A DNA stretch of 64,000 nt from Chitinophaga pinensis (GTDB lineage Bacteria > Bacteroidota > Bacteroidia > UBA4408), in the NCBI GenBank assembly GCA_945872355.1, contig CAMBZU010000003.1, positions 1-64,000 on the forward strand, given 5' to 3'. The translations under genes were made by a program, and so were the position numbers. Position 1 is the first letter of the stretch. Every line of letters starts with the position of its first letter. Of this stretch, positions 1 to 10,680 are shown piece after piece. The notes beneath the pieces were generated by a model. That model saw nothing but the letters and a program-made list of their open reading frames with translations. It searched no databases and had not been told where the DNA came from.

Positions 1-207
1 CAGGCTATTTGTAAAATAAACGATGCTGGAAGGAAATTGCTGAAAACAGCTATGGAAAGGTTAGGTCTCAGCGCTAGAGCCTTTGATAGTATCCTTAAAG
101 TATCGCGTACCATTGCCGATTTAGATGGTGCTGATGAAATTCAAAATCAACATTTAGCTGAAGCTATTCAATATAGAAGTTTGGACAGAGACACTTGGGC
201 AGGATAA
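1..207 (+). CDS. C-terminal end of YifB/ComM-like Mg-chelatase-family AAA ATPase (truncated by window start)
   Basis: Frame 1 reads [68 protein letters not shown], typical of the ComM/YifB C-terminus. Confidence 0.8.
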   Translation, partial: QAICKINDAGRKLLKTAMERLGLSARAFDSILKVSRTIADLDGADEIQNQHLAEAIQYRSLDRDTWAG

Positions 208-322
208 AAATATTTTATCCTGTTTGCAACAAAAAACATTAGTAAAAATGTCCTCTACGCAAATGAAGTGACAGTGTTATGTTTAGAAAACACTAAAAGA
301 AGTATGATTTACATTTTCGGAC

Positions 323-1024
323 CTATACTTTTTGTCCAATAATTATAATTTCTTCACTCAAATGAGGCCATATTTTACAAGCCAAATTATTTTTCCATTC
401 ACTAAAATTGTTTCTATGTTTTAACTCAACAACCTTAAATTTTTCATCTTCAAACATTTTTTTTAATTCATGGGCTCTGTATTCTTTCACATGCATCCAA
501 CTATCCCAAATCATATGTTTGCCTGTTGGGTTGTAAAATTTATAGTAAAGGTCGCCCATTTTAGCAGTTTTCTTAACTTCTTCGGTAATGGCACCTCCTT
601 TAAATAATTTGATAACTTTATCTAATGCTCCACCATTAACAGTAGATAAGTAAAAATACCCACCTGGCTCTAATTTATTATAAACTTGTTGAAATAACTC
701 TTGTGGTGCAAAACGGAAATGTGCAATACAATGAATTAATGAAAAGCAGTGCACTTTTTCTGGAATTGCTTGTTTAAAATCTGTATTAAAAAACTCACCT
801 TGATATATTTTAATTCCTTGTTCTCTGCTCCATGCGGTCCTTTGATCAAATTCCCAAGGTGCCTCCAATCCAATCACATTTTTATTGGCATTTTTCAAAC
901 GTATGGCAATTTCCCCTCTTCCTGGGCCTAAATCACAATAAATTGCCGCGTTGAGGTTAATTAAATCCTGTGCAGAGTTGTTATATCTTTTTTCTTCTGA
1001 TGGACGTATAATTTTTAAATTAAT
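323..1024 (-). CDS. Class I SAM-dependent methyltransferase; start uncertain
   Basis: The 191-aa ORF begins at a TTG, but the same frame continues upstream with ...IIRPSEEKRYNNSAQDLINLNAAIYCDLGPGRGEIAIRL, which holds the SAM-binding motif I. No ATG/GTG/TTG lies in the upstream extension, so the start given is only a guess (ATT). Confidence 0.6.
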   Translation of the reverse strand: MNLKIIRPSEEKRYNNSAQDLINLNAAIYCDLGPGRGEIAIRLKNANKNVIGLEAPWEFDQRTAWSREQGIKIYQGEFFNTDFKQAIPEKVHCFSLIHCIAHFRFAPQELFQQVYNKLEPGGYFYLSTVNGGALDKVIKLFKGGAITEEVKKTAKMGDLYYKFYNPTGKHMIWDSWMHVKEYRAHELKKMFEDEKFKVVELKHRNNFSEWKNNLACKIWPHLSEEIIIIGQKV

Positions 1025-1050
1025 TATTTTCTGTTTTAATTTTACTGTAA

Positions 1051-1080
1051 CAAATGTAAATAATAATATTAAATGTCAAA
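1051..1080 (-). promoter_or_regulatory. Candidate Bacteroidota promoter (-33 TTTG / -7 TAnnTTTG) for the methyltransferase
   Basis: Minus strand: TTTG at 1080-1077, 18-nt spacer, TACATTTG at 1058-1051. Confidence 0.45.
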
Positions 1081-1113
1081 TTTAATTTAGATTTTGTGTT
1101 TTTAGAAATTGTA

Positions 1114-1785
1114 TTATTCAAAACTATCTAACAAAGTAGAAGCAATAATTAAATCATGTGGTGTGGTAATTTTTATATTTTCAACATTACCAAGTGTAAG
1201 ATGCACTGAACCACCAGCTGCTTCTAGCACTGTGGCATCATCAGTAAATTCAGACTTATATGTTTGATTAAAAGCTGCAAGAATTGCGGAACTTTCAAAA
1301 CACTGTGGCGTTTGTATAATTTTATAGTTACTCCTGTTAACTGCAAAATTATTTTCTCCTTCAAACTGTCTAATAGAGTCATTCATAGGCACTGTTGGAA
1401 TGCCGCTCCCATATTGCATGGCAGATTCAAAAGCATCATTAATGGTTTGTTTACTTACCAAAGGCCTTACTGCATCATGAATAGCCACATAACTAATTTC
1501 TTCAACCAAATCTAGTCCGTTTTTTACTGAATAAAATCTTTCTGTACCACCTTTTACTATTTGATGTGGCACAATAAAATTATGCGCTATACATAGCTTT
1601 TGCCAGTATTCAATTTGATGTTCGGGCAACACAACAATGATGTTGATATTATTGTCAAAATTAAAAAACCTGTTCATGCTATGCATAAGAACAGGTTTTC
1701 CTTTTATTTCTATAAATTGCTTTGGTACTTCAGTTCCCATGCGAGTCCCAGCACCTCCAGCAACTATAATGGCATATTTTTTCAA
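1114..1785 (-). CDS. ispD: 2-C-methyl-D-erythritol 4-phosphate cytidylyltransferase
   Basis: MKKYAIIVAGGAGTRMGTEVPKQFIEIKGKPVL...VAIHDAVRPLVS...TDDATVLEAAGGSVHLTLGNVENIKITTPHDL. Confidence 0.95.
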   Translation of the reverse strand: MKKYAIIVAGGAGTRMGTEVPKQFIEIKGKPVLMHSMNRFFNFDNNINIIVVLPEHQIEYWQKLCIAHNFIVPHQIVKGGTERFYSVKNGLDLVEEISYVAIHDAVRPLVSKQTINDAFESAMQYGSGIPTVPMNDSIRQFEGENNFAVNRSNYKIIQTPQCFESSAILAAFNQTYKSEFTDDATVLEAAGGSVHLTLGNVENIKITTPHDLIIASTLLDSFE

Positions 1786-1798
1786 TGCAATTTAATTG

Positions 1799-2848
1799 TT
1801 ACAAAATCAACATGGCATCACCATAACTTAAGAAACGGTATTTTTCTTTTACCGCTTGCTTATAGGCTTCCATCAATAAATCATAATCAGCAAATGCACT
1901 TACCATCATTAATAAAGTTGATTCTGGCATATGAAAATTAGTAATCATACAATTGGCAATACTAAAATCGTAGGGCGGAAAAATAAATTTATTTGTCCAC
2001 TGATCATAGGGTTTTAAAGTGTTAGAAGTAGATACACTGCTTTCAATGGCGCGCATTACAGTGGTGCCAACTGCGCATATTTTTTTCTTATTTTCCTTGG
2101 CTGAATTTACAACTTTACATGCTTGTTCAGTAATAATAACTTGCTCACTATCCATTTTATGCTTGGTAAGATCTTCAACCTCTACTGGTCTAAATGAACC
2201 TAAACCAACATGCAGCGTAATTGGAGCAAAGTTTACACCTTTTAATTCTAAACGTTTATGTAATTCCTTGCTAAAATGTAAGGCTGCAGTTGGCGCTGCA
2301 ACAGCACCTTCTTGGGTAGCAAAAATAGTTTGGTAACGCTCTTCATCTTCAGGAACTGGGGCTCTTTTAATATATTTAGGAAGTGGCGTTTCGCCTAAGG
2401 CTTCAATGGTAGATTTAAATTCTTCGTAACTTCCATCAAACAAAAATCTTAAGGTTCTTCCTCTTGAAGTTGTATTGTCAATTACTTCGGCTACTAAAGA
2501 ATCGTCTTCACCAAAATATAATTTATTGCCTATTCTTATTTTTCTGGCAGGATCAACTAATACATCCCATAAACGGCTTTCGCGATTTAATTCGCGTAAA
2601 AGAAATACTTCAATTTTAGCACCAGTTTTTTCTTTATTGCCATAAAGGCGTGCAGGAAAAACTTTGGTATCATTAACAATCATGCAATCGCCATCATTAA
2701 AATAGCCAAGAATGTCTTTAAATAATTTGTGTTCAATTTTGCCGGTCTTGCGGTCAACAATCATTAAACGAGATTCATCACGATTTTTTGCTGGATGCTC
2801 AGCAATAAGCTCCTTAGGTAAATGGAAGCTAAACTGGGATAGTTTCAT
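1799..2848 (-). CDS. queA: tRNA preQ1(34) S-adenosylmethionine ribosyltransferase-isomerase
   Basis: From [33 protein letters not shown]...[24 protein letters not shown]; the ORF-track start at 2962 looks too far upstream. Confidence 0.93.
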   Translation of the reverse strand: MKLSQFSFHLPKELIAEHPAKNRDESRLMIVDRKTGKIEHKLFKDILGYFNDGDCMIVNDTKVFPARLYGNKEKTGAKIEVFLLRELNRESRLWDVLVDPARKIRIGNKLYFGEDDSLVAEVIDNTTSRGRTLRFLFDGSYEEFKSTIEALGETPLPKYIKRAPVPEDEERYQTIFATQEGAVAAPTAALHFSKELHKRLELKGVNFAPITLHVGLGSFRPVEVEDLTKHKMDSEQVIITEQACKVVNSAKENKKKICAVGTTVMRAIESSVSTSNTLKPYDQWTNKFIFPPYDFSIANCMITNFHMPESTLLMMVSAFADYDLLMEAYKQAVKEKYRFLSYGDAMLIL

Positions 2849-3000
2849 AAGATAAAAATTATTACGGTAATTTTTTAATTGGGGTGCAAAGCTAACATTT
2901 TTTTGAATAATTCGGCATTTTAGTTTTGCCACCGATTCACAGATTAAAAATCTAAACGCCAAGCCCGCAAAGAAGCCGCAAAGAGCGCAATGTATGCATC

Positions 3001-3365
3001 ATCATCACATCAGCTCATCATTTTCATTTTCAAATTGCATTGTCACATTGTCACATTGCCCCATTGGCATATTGGCATATTGATCTTGCCACAAATGCAC
3101 AGATTTATTGCTGCAGCATTTTCAAATTGAATTGTCACATTGCTTTATTGGCACATTACTTACCATTTTCAAAATTTCAAATTGCATTGTCACACTGCTT
3201 CATTGTCACACTCCCCATCAGCTAATCAGCTAATTCGCTCATCAGCACATTTATTTTCATTTTCAAATCCAATTGTCACATTGCTTAATTGGCACATTCC
3301 CCATCAGCTAATCAGCTAATTCACTCATCAGCTAATTAGCTAATCACCCCATCAGCTAATTAAAA
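3001..3365. repeat. Low-complexity intergenic repeat region (CAGCTAAT/CAGCTCAT and ATTGTCACATTG word families)
   Basis: Repeated words such as CATCAGCTAATCAGCTAATTCGCTCATCAGC and TTCAAATTG(A/C)ATTGTCACATTG. Confidence 0.8.
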
Positions 3366-3392
3366 ATTGTTTTACTTTGCAACTCAAACGAT

Positions 3393-4637
3393 ATGGCTTT
3401 GCTCAACAAACAAAAAATAATTAACGATCCTATTTATGGGTTTATTACCATTCCTAGCGAATTGGTTTTCGATATCATTGAACATCCTTATTTTCAGCGC
3501 TTACGCAGGATTAAGCAGCTTGGGTTAACTGCCTACGTTTATCCTGGCGCTTTGCACACACGCTTTCATCATGCCTTAGGTGCCATGCATTTAATGGTAA
3601 CTTGTATTGATACTTTAAGAAGTAAAGGTACCGAGATTTCTACTGAGGAAGCTGAAGGAGCAATAATTGCAATTTTACTGCATGATATTGGGCATGGCCC
3701 TTTTTCGCATGCCCTAGAATCGTTAATAGTAAAAGATGTCCATCACGAGGAAATTTCTTTGCTCTTTATGAATAAACTCAATGTGGTATTTGAGGGAAAA
3801 TTAAATTTGGCCATTCAAATATTTCAAAACAAATATCATAAGAATTTTTTACATCAATTGGTAAGTAGCCAGCTTGACATGGACCGTTTAGACTATCTCA
3901 AAAGAGATAGTTTTTTTACGGGTGTTTCTGAAGGAATTATCAATTCCGATCGTATCATTAGCATGCTCAGGGTGGCCAATGATACACTGGCTGTTGAAGC
4001 CAAAGGAATATACTCCATCGAAAAATTTATCATTGCGCGCAGGCTCATGTATTGGCAAGTGTATTTACATAAAACCGTGCTTTGCGCAGAAAATATGCTT
4101 GTAAAAATATTGAAACGTGCAAAATACTTAGTTAAGAATGGTGTTGATTTGCCCTCCACACCGCCATTTAACTTCTTCCTTAAAAATGAAATTTCAAGGC
4201 AAATGTTTTTTGATGACCACAAAATAGCTGAAATATTTAGTCGTTTAGATGATTATGATATTTTTACTTCTATAAAAATGTGGCAATGGAGCGATGACAG
4301 GGTTTTGAACCTTTTATGTAACAATCTTGTAGACCGAAAATTATTACATATTGAAATTTCAAACAATGCTTTTGATGGCGATAAACAAGGCATTATTAAT
4401 AAAAGAGTACAAGAGAAATTAAACCTTACAGAAGAGGAAGCGTCATACTTTGTAATTAGCGATTCAGTAAGCAATAACGCCTATAAACCTGGTCAAGATA
4501 AAATAAATCTTTTGTACAGAGATGGCACTATGATTGATATTGCTGATGCTGCCGATCAATTAAATATTTCTGTTTTGTCAAACACTGTGGAAAAGTTTTT
4601 TATGTGCTATCCCAAAGAATGTGTGGTTAAAGATTAG
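3393..4637 (+). CDS. HD domain-containing phosphohydrolase (dNTPase/SAMHD1-like)
   Basis: NDPIYGFITIPSELVFDIIEHPYFQRLRRIKQLG...TRFHHALGAMHLM...LLHDIGHGPFSHALE...SSQLDMDRLDYLKRDSFFTGV. Confidence 0.88.
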   Translation: MALLNKQKIINDPIYGFITIPSELVFDIIEHPYFQRLRRIKQLGLTAYVYPGALHTRFHHALGAMHLMVTCIDTLRSKGTEISTEEAEGAIIAILLHDIGHGPFSHALESLIVKDVHHEEISLLFMNKLNVVFEGKLNLAIQIFQNKYHKNFLHQLVSSQLDMDRLDYLKRDSFFTGVSEGIINSDRIISMLRVANDTLAVEAKGIYSIEKFIIARRLMYWQVYLHKTVLCAENMLVKILKRAKYLVKNGVDLPSTPPFNFFLKNEISRQMFFDDHKIAEIFSRLDDYDIFTSIKMWQWSDDRVLNLLCNNLVDRKLLHIEISNNAFDGDKQGIINKRVQEKLNLTEEEASYFVISDSVSNNAYKPGQDKINLLYRDGTMIDIADAADQLNISVLSNTVEKFFMCYPKECVVKD

Positions 4638-4664
4638 TTTTACATCAAATTATTATTCAAAAAA

Positions 4665-5702
4665 ATGGAATTTACAGTTGCACAAATAGCCGGTATTTTA
4701 GGAGGAGAAATAGAAGGAAATTCAGATGCAGTAGTTAATACACTCTCCAAAATTGAAGAAGGCCAAGAAAAGTCGCTAACTTTTTTAGCTAACCCAGCGT
4801 ATACACATTTTATTTATAGCACCAAGGCTACAGCTGCTATTGTAAGTAAAACTTTTGTTGCCGAAAAGCCTTTTACCACCACATTAATTAGAGTTGATAA
4901 GCCTTACGAAAGTTTTGCTTTGCTGCTAGAAACATACAATCAAATTAAACACAATAAAAAAGGTATAGAGCAACCAAGTTTTATTGCTGAAAATGCGCTT
5001 TTAGGAAATGATGTTTATGTAGGTGCATTTGCTTATATTGGAAGCAATGTTAAGCTAGGAAATAATGTAAAAATTTATCCCCAAGTTTTTATTGGCGATA
5101 ATACAATTATTGGTGATAATTCCATATTATTTTCAGGTGTTAAAGTTTATTCCGATTGTGTAATTGGAAGTCATTGTACTTTTCACTCAGGCGTAGTTGT
5201 TGGTGGCGATGGGTTTGGCTTTGCACCAAACAGCGAAAATAATTATAAAAAAGTACCGCAAATTGGGAATGTAATTATCGAAGATCATGTGGAGATAGGC
5301 GCTAATACCACTGTTGACAGAGCCACTTTAGGTTCAACCGTTATTAAAAAAGGTGCTAAAATTGATAACTTAATTCAAATTGCACATAATGTTGAAATAG
5401 GTGAAAATACAGTAATAGCAGCACAAACAGGGGTGGCCGGTTCAACTAAAATTGGCAGTGATTGCATGATAGGTGGACAAGTTGGTATTGTTGGCCATTT
5501 AACGATTGCAAAAGGTACAAAAATTGCAGCGCAAAGTGGAGTTGGACAAAGTATCACCAAAGAAAATGAAATTGTACAAGGTTCTCCAGCCTTTGGTATA
5601 GGAGACTACAAGCGCGCATACGTAATGTTCAGAAAATTACCCCAAATGCAAACCAAAATGCAAGAATTAGAAAAGTTATTACAGAACCAAAATAAAGCAT
5701 AG
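4665..5702 (+). CDS. lpxD: UDP-3-O-(3-hydroxyacyl)glucosamine N-acyltransferase
   Basis: Hexapeptide repeats with [10 protein letters not shown] and [41 protein letters not shown]. Confidence 0.95.
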   Translation: MEFTVAQIAGILGGEIEGNSDAVVNTLSKIEEGQEKSLTFLANPAYTHFIYSTKATAAIVSKTFVAEKPFTTTLIRVDKPYESFALLLETYNQIKHNKKGIEQPSFIAENALLGNDVYVGAFAYIGSNVKLGNNVKIYPQVFIGDNTIIGDNSILFSGVKVYSDCVIGSHCTFHSGVVVGGDGFGFAPNSENNYKKVPQIGNVIIEDHVEIGANTTVDRATLGSTVIKKGAKIDNLIQIAHNVEIGENTVIAAQTGVAGSTKIGSDCMIGGQVGIVGHLTIAKGTKIAAQSGVGQSITKENEIVQGSPAFGIGDYKRAYVMFRKLPQMQTKMQELEKLLQNQNKA

Positions 5703-5735
5703 TTTTGTTTTACCATATTCACCTTAGAACATACA

Positions 5736-7136
5736 ATGACGAGCGAAAAACAAAGAACAATTAAATCTCCTGTAAGTGTTGAGGGTGTTGGCCTTCATAC
5801 AGGCGCACATACCAAATTAACCATTAATCCCGCCCCAGAAAACCATGGTTACAAATTTAAAAGAGTCGATTTGCCCGAACAGCCTATTATTGAGGCTGAT
5901 GTTGATTTGGTTGTTGATACATCTAGAGGCACAACTTTAGGTAAAAATGGGGTTAAGGTGAGCACAATTGAACATGTATTAGCTGCCTTGGTAGGAACCC
6001 AAATCGATAATGCATTAATAGAAGTTTCAGGACCTGAAATTCCAATCATGGATGGCAGTTCAAAGCCATTTGTTGATGCAATCAATACTGTTGGATTTGC
6101 TGAACAAAACGCCGAAAGAGAATATTTTATTTTCGATTCAACATTGACTTACGAAGACCCAATAAAAAAAGCAGAAATGTTAGCGGTTCCTTCCGAAGAT
6201 TATCGCATAACGGTAATGGTTGATTATAACTCGCCAACCCTTGGTACACAGCATGCGTCAATGTATCACATAGGAGAATTTACAAAAGGTATTTCTGAAT
6301 GCAGAACATTTGTTTTTTTGCATGAATTAGAGCAATTATTGCATCATAACCTCATTAAAGGAGGCGATTTAGATAATGCAATTGTTATTGTTGATAGAGA
6401 AATTGAACAAGAAAAATTAGATCATCTTGCAAAAATATTTAACAAACCCACTGTAAAAGTTCAAGGAAAAGGGGTGTTGAATAACACAACACTGCATCAT
6501 CAAAACGAGCCTGCACGCCATAAACTACTAGATATTGTTGGTGATTTGGCCTTGGTTGGTATGCCTATCAAAGGGCATATTCTTGCAGCTCGCCCAGGTC
6601 ATGCGGCTAATGTGGCTTTCGCCAAGATGATTAAAGAGTTGGCAATTGCGCGTAAAAAGAAAAAAGAAACAACTGTTTATTTTGATCTCAATGCCGCGCC
6701 ATTACTCAACGTGCAAGATATCATGAAATTGTTGCCGCACCGCCAACCATTTTTATTGGTCGATAAAATTATGGAGCTTTCTTCAACCCATGTGGTAGGC
6801 GTAAAGAATGTAACCATGAACGAATATTTCTTTCAAGGTCACTTCCCAGGTGAGCCAGTAATGCCAGGTGTTTTATTAATAGAAGCCATGGCGCAATGCG
6901 GGGGCGTATTGGTCTTAAAAACAGTCCCTGATCCAGAAAACTATCTTACATATTTTATGAAAATAGATAATGTAAGGTTCAAACAAAAGGTTGTACCTGG
7001 AGATACTGTAGTGTTTAAATTAGATTTATTATCGCCCATTCGCCGAGGTTTATGCCACATGAAAGGAATTGCTTATGTGTCAGGAAAACCAGTGATGGAG
7101 GCAGAAATGTTGGCCCAAATAGCAAAAGTAAAATAA
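5736..7136 (+). CDS. lpxC/fabZ: Bifunctional UDP-3-O-acyl-GlcNAc deacetylase / 3-hydroxyacyl-ACP dehydratase
   Basis: N-terminal LpxC (VEGVGLHTG, STIEHVLAAL, EIPIMDGSS) fused to C-terminal FabZ (LLPHRQPFLLVDKI, GHFPGEPVMPGVLLIEAMAQ). Confidence 0.96.
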   Translation: MTSEKQRTIKSPVSVEGVGLHTGAHTKLTINPAPENHGYKFKRVDLPEQPIIEADVDLVVDTSRGTTLGKNGVKVSTIEHVLAALVGTQIDNALIEVSGPEIPIMDGSSKPFVDAINTVGFAEQNAEREYFIFDSTLTYEDPIKKAEMLAVPSEDYRITVMVDYNSPTLGTQHASMYHIGEFTKGISECRTFVFLHELEQLLHHNLIKGGDLDNAIVIVDREIEQEKLDHLAKIFNKPTVKVQGKGVLNNTTLHHQNEPARHKLLDIVGDLALVGMPIKGHILAARPGHAANVAFAKMIKELAIARKKKKETTVYFDLNAAPLLNVQDIMKLLPHRQPFLLVDKIMELSSTHVVGVKNVTMNEYFFQGHFPGEPVMPGVLLIEAMAQCGGVLVLKTVPDPENYLTYFMKIDNVRFKQKVVPGDTVVFKLDLLSPIRRGLCHMKGIAYVSGKPVMEAEMLAQIAKVK

Positions 7137-7171
7137 CAAAACTACCATGATTAATAATTAAATATTTCTAA

Positions 7172-7957
7172 ATGATGATTCATCCAAATGCAGTAGTTTC
7201 ACCCAAAGCAAAAATTGGAAGCAATGTTGAAATTGGTCCTTTTACTACTATCTATGATGATGTTGAAATTGGCGATAACACTTGGATTGCGCCAAACGTA
7301 ACAATAATGGATGGCGCAAGAATAGGAAAAAATTGTAAAATTTTTCCAGGTGCTGTCATCAGTGCAATCCCTCAAGATTTAAAATACAATGGTGAAATTA
7401 CAACTGCCGAAATAGGCGACAATACTACAATTCGCGAATGTGTTACCATTAATCGGGGTACATCTGATCGCATGAAAACAAGTGTAGGAAATAATTGTTT
7501 GTTGATGGCTTATGTGCATGTTGCACATGATTGTTTGGTTGGAAATCATGTTATTTTAGCCAATACAGTGAATCTTGCAGGGCATGTTACCATTGATGAT
7601 TTTGTAATTCTAGAAGGTTTGGTTGCTGTACAACAATTTGTGAAAGTGGGCGCACACTCATTTATCACTGGTGGTACCCTGGTAAGGAAAAATGTTCCGC
7701 CTTTTGTTAAAGCAGCCAGAGAGCCACTTTCCTATGTAGGAATTAATGCAGTAGGACTCAGAAGAAGAGGATTTACACAAGAAACAATTGTAGTAATAGA
7801 AGATATTTATAGAACTATCTATGTGAAAGGTTATAATGTAACCAATGCCCTAAATGTTGTTGAACATGAAGCTCCTCAAATCCCAGAAAAAGATCAGATT
7901 ATTGCATTTATTAAAGAAAGCACCAACGGCATTATGCGTGGCAGTTTACAGGAATAA
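7172..7957 (+). CDS. lpxA: Acyl-ACP--UDP-N-acetylglucosamine O-acyltransferase
   Basis: IHPNAVVSPKAKIGSNVEIGPFTTI...CVTINRGTSD...MAYVHVAHDCLVGNHVILANTVNLAGHV; follows lpxD-lpxC/fabZ. Confidence 0.95.
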   Translation: MMIHPNAVVSPKAKIGSNVEIGPFTTIYDDVEIGDNTWIAPNVTIMDGARIGKNCKIFPGAVISAIPQDLKYNGEITTAEIGDNTTIRECVTINRGTSDRMKTSVGNNCLLMAYVHVAHDCLVGNHVILANTVNLAGHVTIDDFVILEGLVAVQQFVKVGAHSFITGGTLVRKNVPPFVKAAREPLSYVGINAVGLRRRGFTQETIVVIEDIYRTIYVKGYNVTNALNVVEHEAPQIPEKDQIIAFIKESTNGIMRGSLQE

Positions 7958-7972
7958 CATTCTTTAATTAAA

Positions 7973-8593
7973 ATGGAAATATTTGCACAAGAAGTTGGCA
8001 AAAAGTTTGGATCAGAATGGATTATTAAAAATTTTAACCACCATTTTATTGCTGAAAAACCATGTGCAATTTTAGGCGGAAATGGATCGGGAAAATCTAC
8101 GCTGCTAAAAATTATTGCTGGTTTTATGCAACCAGGCAAAGGAAATGTAATCTACAAGCAAAAAGCGCAAGAAATAGAGCCAAGTGCTGTTTATCAACAA
8201 ATAAGCTACGCTGCTCCTTATCTTGAGCTGGTAGAAGAATTTACGTGTATAGAAAGTATAGCATTTCAGCAGAAATTTAAACCGTATATTAACAATATTT
8301 CAGCGAATGAAGTGCTTGAAATAAGCGGCCTGCAACATGCTAGGGAGAAAGCCCTAAAAGTATTTTCTTCTGGCATGAAACAAAGACTTAAATTGACCTT
8401 GGCTATTATGGCCGATTGTCCTATTTTAATGCTCGATGAGCCTTGTTCTAACCTCGATACAAAGGCTATTGATTGGTATCATATGATGCTAGATAAATTT
8501 GCTAAAGATAAACTCATAATTATTTGTAGCAATCACTTGCAATATGAGTATCAAATTTGCAATGAACAAATTAATACGGAAGTATTTAAATAG
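7973..8593 (+). CDS. ABC transporter ATP-binding protein
   Basis: Walker A GGNGSGKST, signature FSSGMKQRLKL, Walker B PILMLDEPCSNLD. Confidence 0.9.
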   Translation: MEIFAQEVGKKFGSEWIIKNFNHHFIAEKPCAILGGNGSGKSTLLKIIAGFMQPGKGNVIYKQKAQEIEPSAVYQQISYAAPYLELVEEFTCIESIAFQQKFKPYINNISANEVLEISGLQHAREKALKVFSSGMKQRLKLTLAIMADCPILMLDEPCSNLDTKAIDWYHMMLDKFAKDKLIIICSNHLQYEYQICNEQINTEVFK

Positions 8594-8888
8594 CGCCACC
8601 ATAGAGAAAAAAAAATAATACTAAATTCGTTTTATTGGCGCTGTAATCCTAATAATACATCAAGCAGAATGAAAATCAACTCAATATTTTAGCAGTGTAA
8701 ATGCATTGAAAATATAACATCGCCATTGCAACTTTGAATAATTCCATCACATTGTTATAACTAATTGGATAATGTTTTCATAAAATAGATCACCATTCCC
8801 AGAGCAATTCATAACCAAGCGTTAAAAACGGCTAAAAATTAACTTTACAATTCTTTTATCCTTATTTTTGATTCTCTAAAAAAAGGCT

Positions 8889-10652
8889 ATGCAAAGTTTA
8901 CAAAACATTTTAAAAAGATTTAGAAAGCAATTTGTTATTGCAATTCTTGCTATAAGCTCAATTGGCTTTTTCGCTTTTGAAGAAAGTAATCTTTTTGAAA
9001 TTTCTAAAAATATAGACATTTTTGTTACGCTTTTTAGAGAATTGAACGCTAATTATGTTGATGAGGTAAAAGCAGGTAAGATTATTCATAAGGGTATTGA
9101 AGCGATGCTAGAGTCATTAGACCCCTACACAGAATTTATTGCAGAAACAGATGTTGAAGATTATAAATTAACACATGTAAGCAACGAATATGCTGGCATT
9201 GGAGCTTTAATTCAACAGCAAGATGGAAAAGTCATCATTGCTGAACCTTATTTTGGTTATCCAGCACAAAAGGCCGATTTAAGAGCAGGTGATATTGTTT
9301 TAAAAATTGATGATAAGGACATATATTCAAAAAAAGTTGATGATGTAACTTCATTGCTCAAAGGAGCAAACAATACAACGGTTAAAATTGTAATTCAACG
9401 AAAAGGTGAAGTAGCTCCAATTACTAAAACTATTATTCGGCAAGAAATTAAAATTAAAAATGTTTCTTATTACGGAACTATTAGTGATGGCGTTGGATAT
9501 ATTCGACTTGATAAGTTCCTAGATAATTGTTCTGCAGAAGTTAAACAAGCTTTAATATCATTAAAGGAGAAACAAAAAATTAAGGCGCTTGTGATAGATT
9601 TGCGTGGCAATGGAGGTGGTATATTGCAAGAGGCAGTAAAAATTGTAAATTTATTTGTCCCTAAAGGCACCCTAATTGTTTCTCAAAAAGGTAAAACCAA
9701 GTCAAATAATGCTGAGTATTTTGCAACATCAAGCCCCGTTGATGCTGAAATTCCTTTGGCTATTTTAGTAGATAATAATTCAGCTTCAGCCTCAGAAATT
9801 GTTGCAGGCGCTATTCAAGATGTTGATAGAGGAATTATTATTGGAGAAAGAACCTTTGGGAAAGGCCTAGTTCAACAAACATTGAGCTTGTCATACAATT
9901 CGTTAATGAAAGTTACCATTGCAAAATATTATACACCGAGCGGCAGGTGTATTCAAAGTTTAGATTACACGCACAGAAAAGATGACGGCAGCGTAGTAAA
10001 GGTAGCAGATTCATTAATAACAGAATTTAAAACAAAAAACAAAAGAAGCATTTATGATGGAAGTGGCATTTATCCTGATATTAAAACCATATCTCCAGTA
10101 TTTCACCTAGTGTCTTTTTCACTCATGCAAAAATACCTCATCTTTAATTTTGCTTCTGAATTCAAGTATAAAAACAATGAAATTGCACCTGCCAAAAATT
10201 TTTCACTTACTGATGCGCAGTATAACGATTTTATTAGTTTTGTTGAGCAGTCAAAATTTGATTATACTACCAAAAGTGAAGAGCAGTTGGCCGAGTTAGA
10301 AAAGGTATCTAAAAAAGAAAAATACTATGCCAATGTGAGTGCCGATTATGAAAAATTAAAAGCAAAAATTGTAGCCAAGAAAAAAACAGATATGCTCACC
10401 TTTAAAGCTGAAATTAAACAGTTAATCGAATCAGAAATTGCCTGTCGTTACTACTATCAGGATGGCAGGGTAGAAGTTTCGTTCAAGTACGATGATGATA
10501 TCAAAGAAGCCTTAAATGTATTGCAATCGCCTACGGAATATTTGGCTATTGTAAACGGAGAAGGAAAATACAAAGTAATAGGAAAACCCGAAAAAGAAAT
10601 TACCTCACCAGTAGCTCAAAAAGAGGGCGAAGAGGAAGGTGGTGATGAATAA
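8889..10652 (+). CDS. S41 family peptidase (C-terminal processing protease, PDZ domain)
   Basis: PDZ-like ADLRAGDIVLKIDDKD; VIDLRGNGGGILQEAV; NNSASASEIVAGAIQD; GERTFGKGLVQQ. Confidence 0.93.
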   Translation: MQSLQNILKRFRKQFVIAILAISSIGFFAFEESNLFEISKNIDIFVTLFRELNANYVDEVKAGKIIHKGIEAMLESLDPYTEFIAETDVEDYKLTHVSNEYAGIGALIQQQDGKVIIAEPYFGYPAQKADLRAGDIVLKIDDKDIYSKKVDDVTSLLKGANNTTVKIVIQRKGEVAPITKTIIRQEIKIKNVSYYGTISDGVGYIRLDKFLDNCSAEVKQALISLKEKQKIKALVIDLRGNGGGILQEAVKIVNLFVPKGTLIVSQKGKTKSNNAEYFATSSPVDAEIPLAILVDNNSASASEIVAGAIQDVDRGIIIGERTFGKGLVQQTLSLSYNSLMKVTIAKYYTPSGRCIQSLDYTHRKDDGSVVKVADSLITEFKTKNKRSIYDGSGIYPDIKTISPVFHLVSFSLMQKYLIFNFASEFKYKNNEIAPAKNFSLTDAQYNDFISFVEQSKFDYTTKSEEQLAELEKVSKKEKYYANVSADYEKLKAKIVAKKKTDMLTFKAEIKQLIESEIACRYYYQDGRVEVSFKYDDDIKEALNVLQSPTEYLAIVNGEGKYKVIGKPEKEITSPVAQKEGEEEGGDE

Positions 10653-10680
10653 GTTTAAGTTTATTTTGCTATTTTCAAAA

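Noticed and set aside
2019-2336. 105-aa plus-strand ORF
   Set aside because: Antisense to queA; no independent evidence of coding.
3040-3225. 61-aa ORF (MSHCHIAPLAYWHIDL...)
   Set aside because: Translation of the low-complexity intergenic repeat.
3001-3365. Possible CRISPR array
   Set aside because: Repeats are short, degenerate and irregularly spaced, with no unique fixed-length spacers and no cas genes nearby.
8591-8642. Possible hairpin AGCGCCA...TGGCGCT after the ABC ATPase gene
   Set aside because: Seven-bp stem with a loop of about 37 nt; likely chance.
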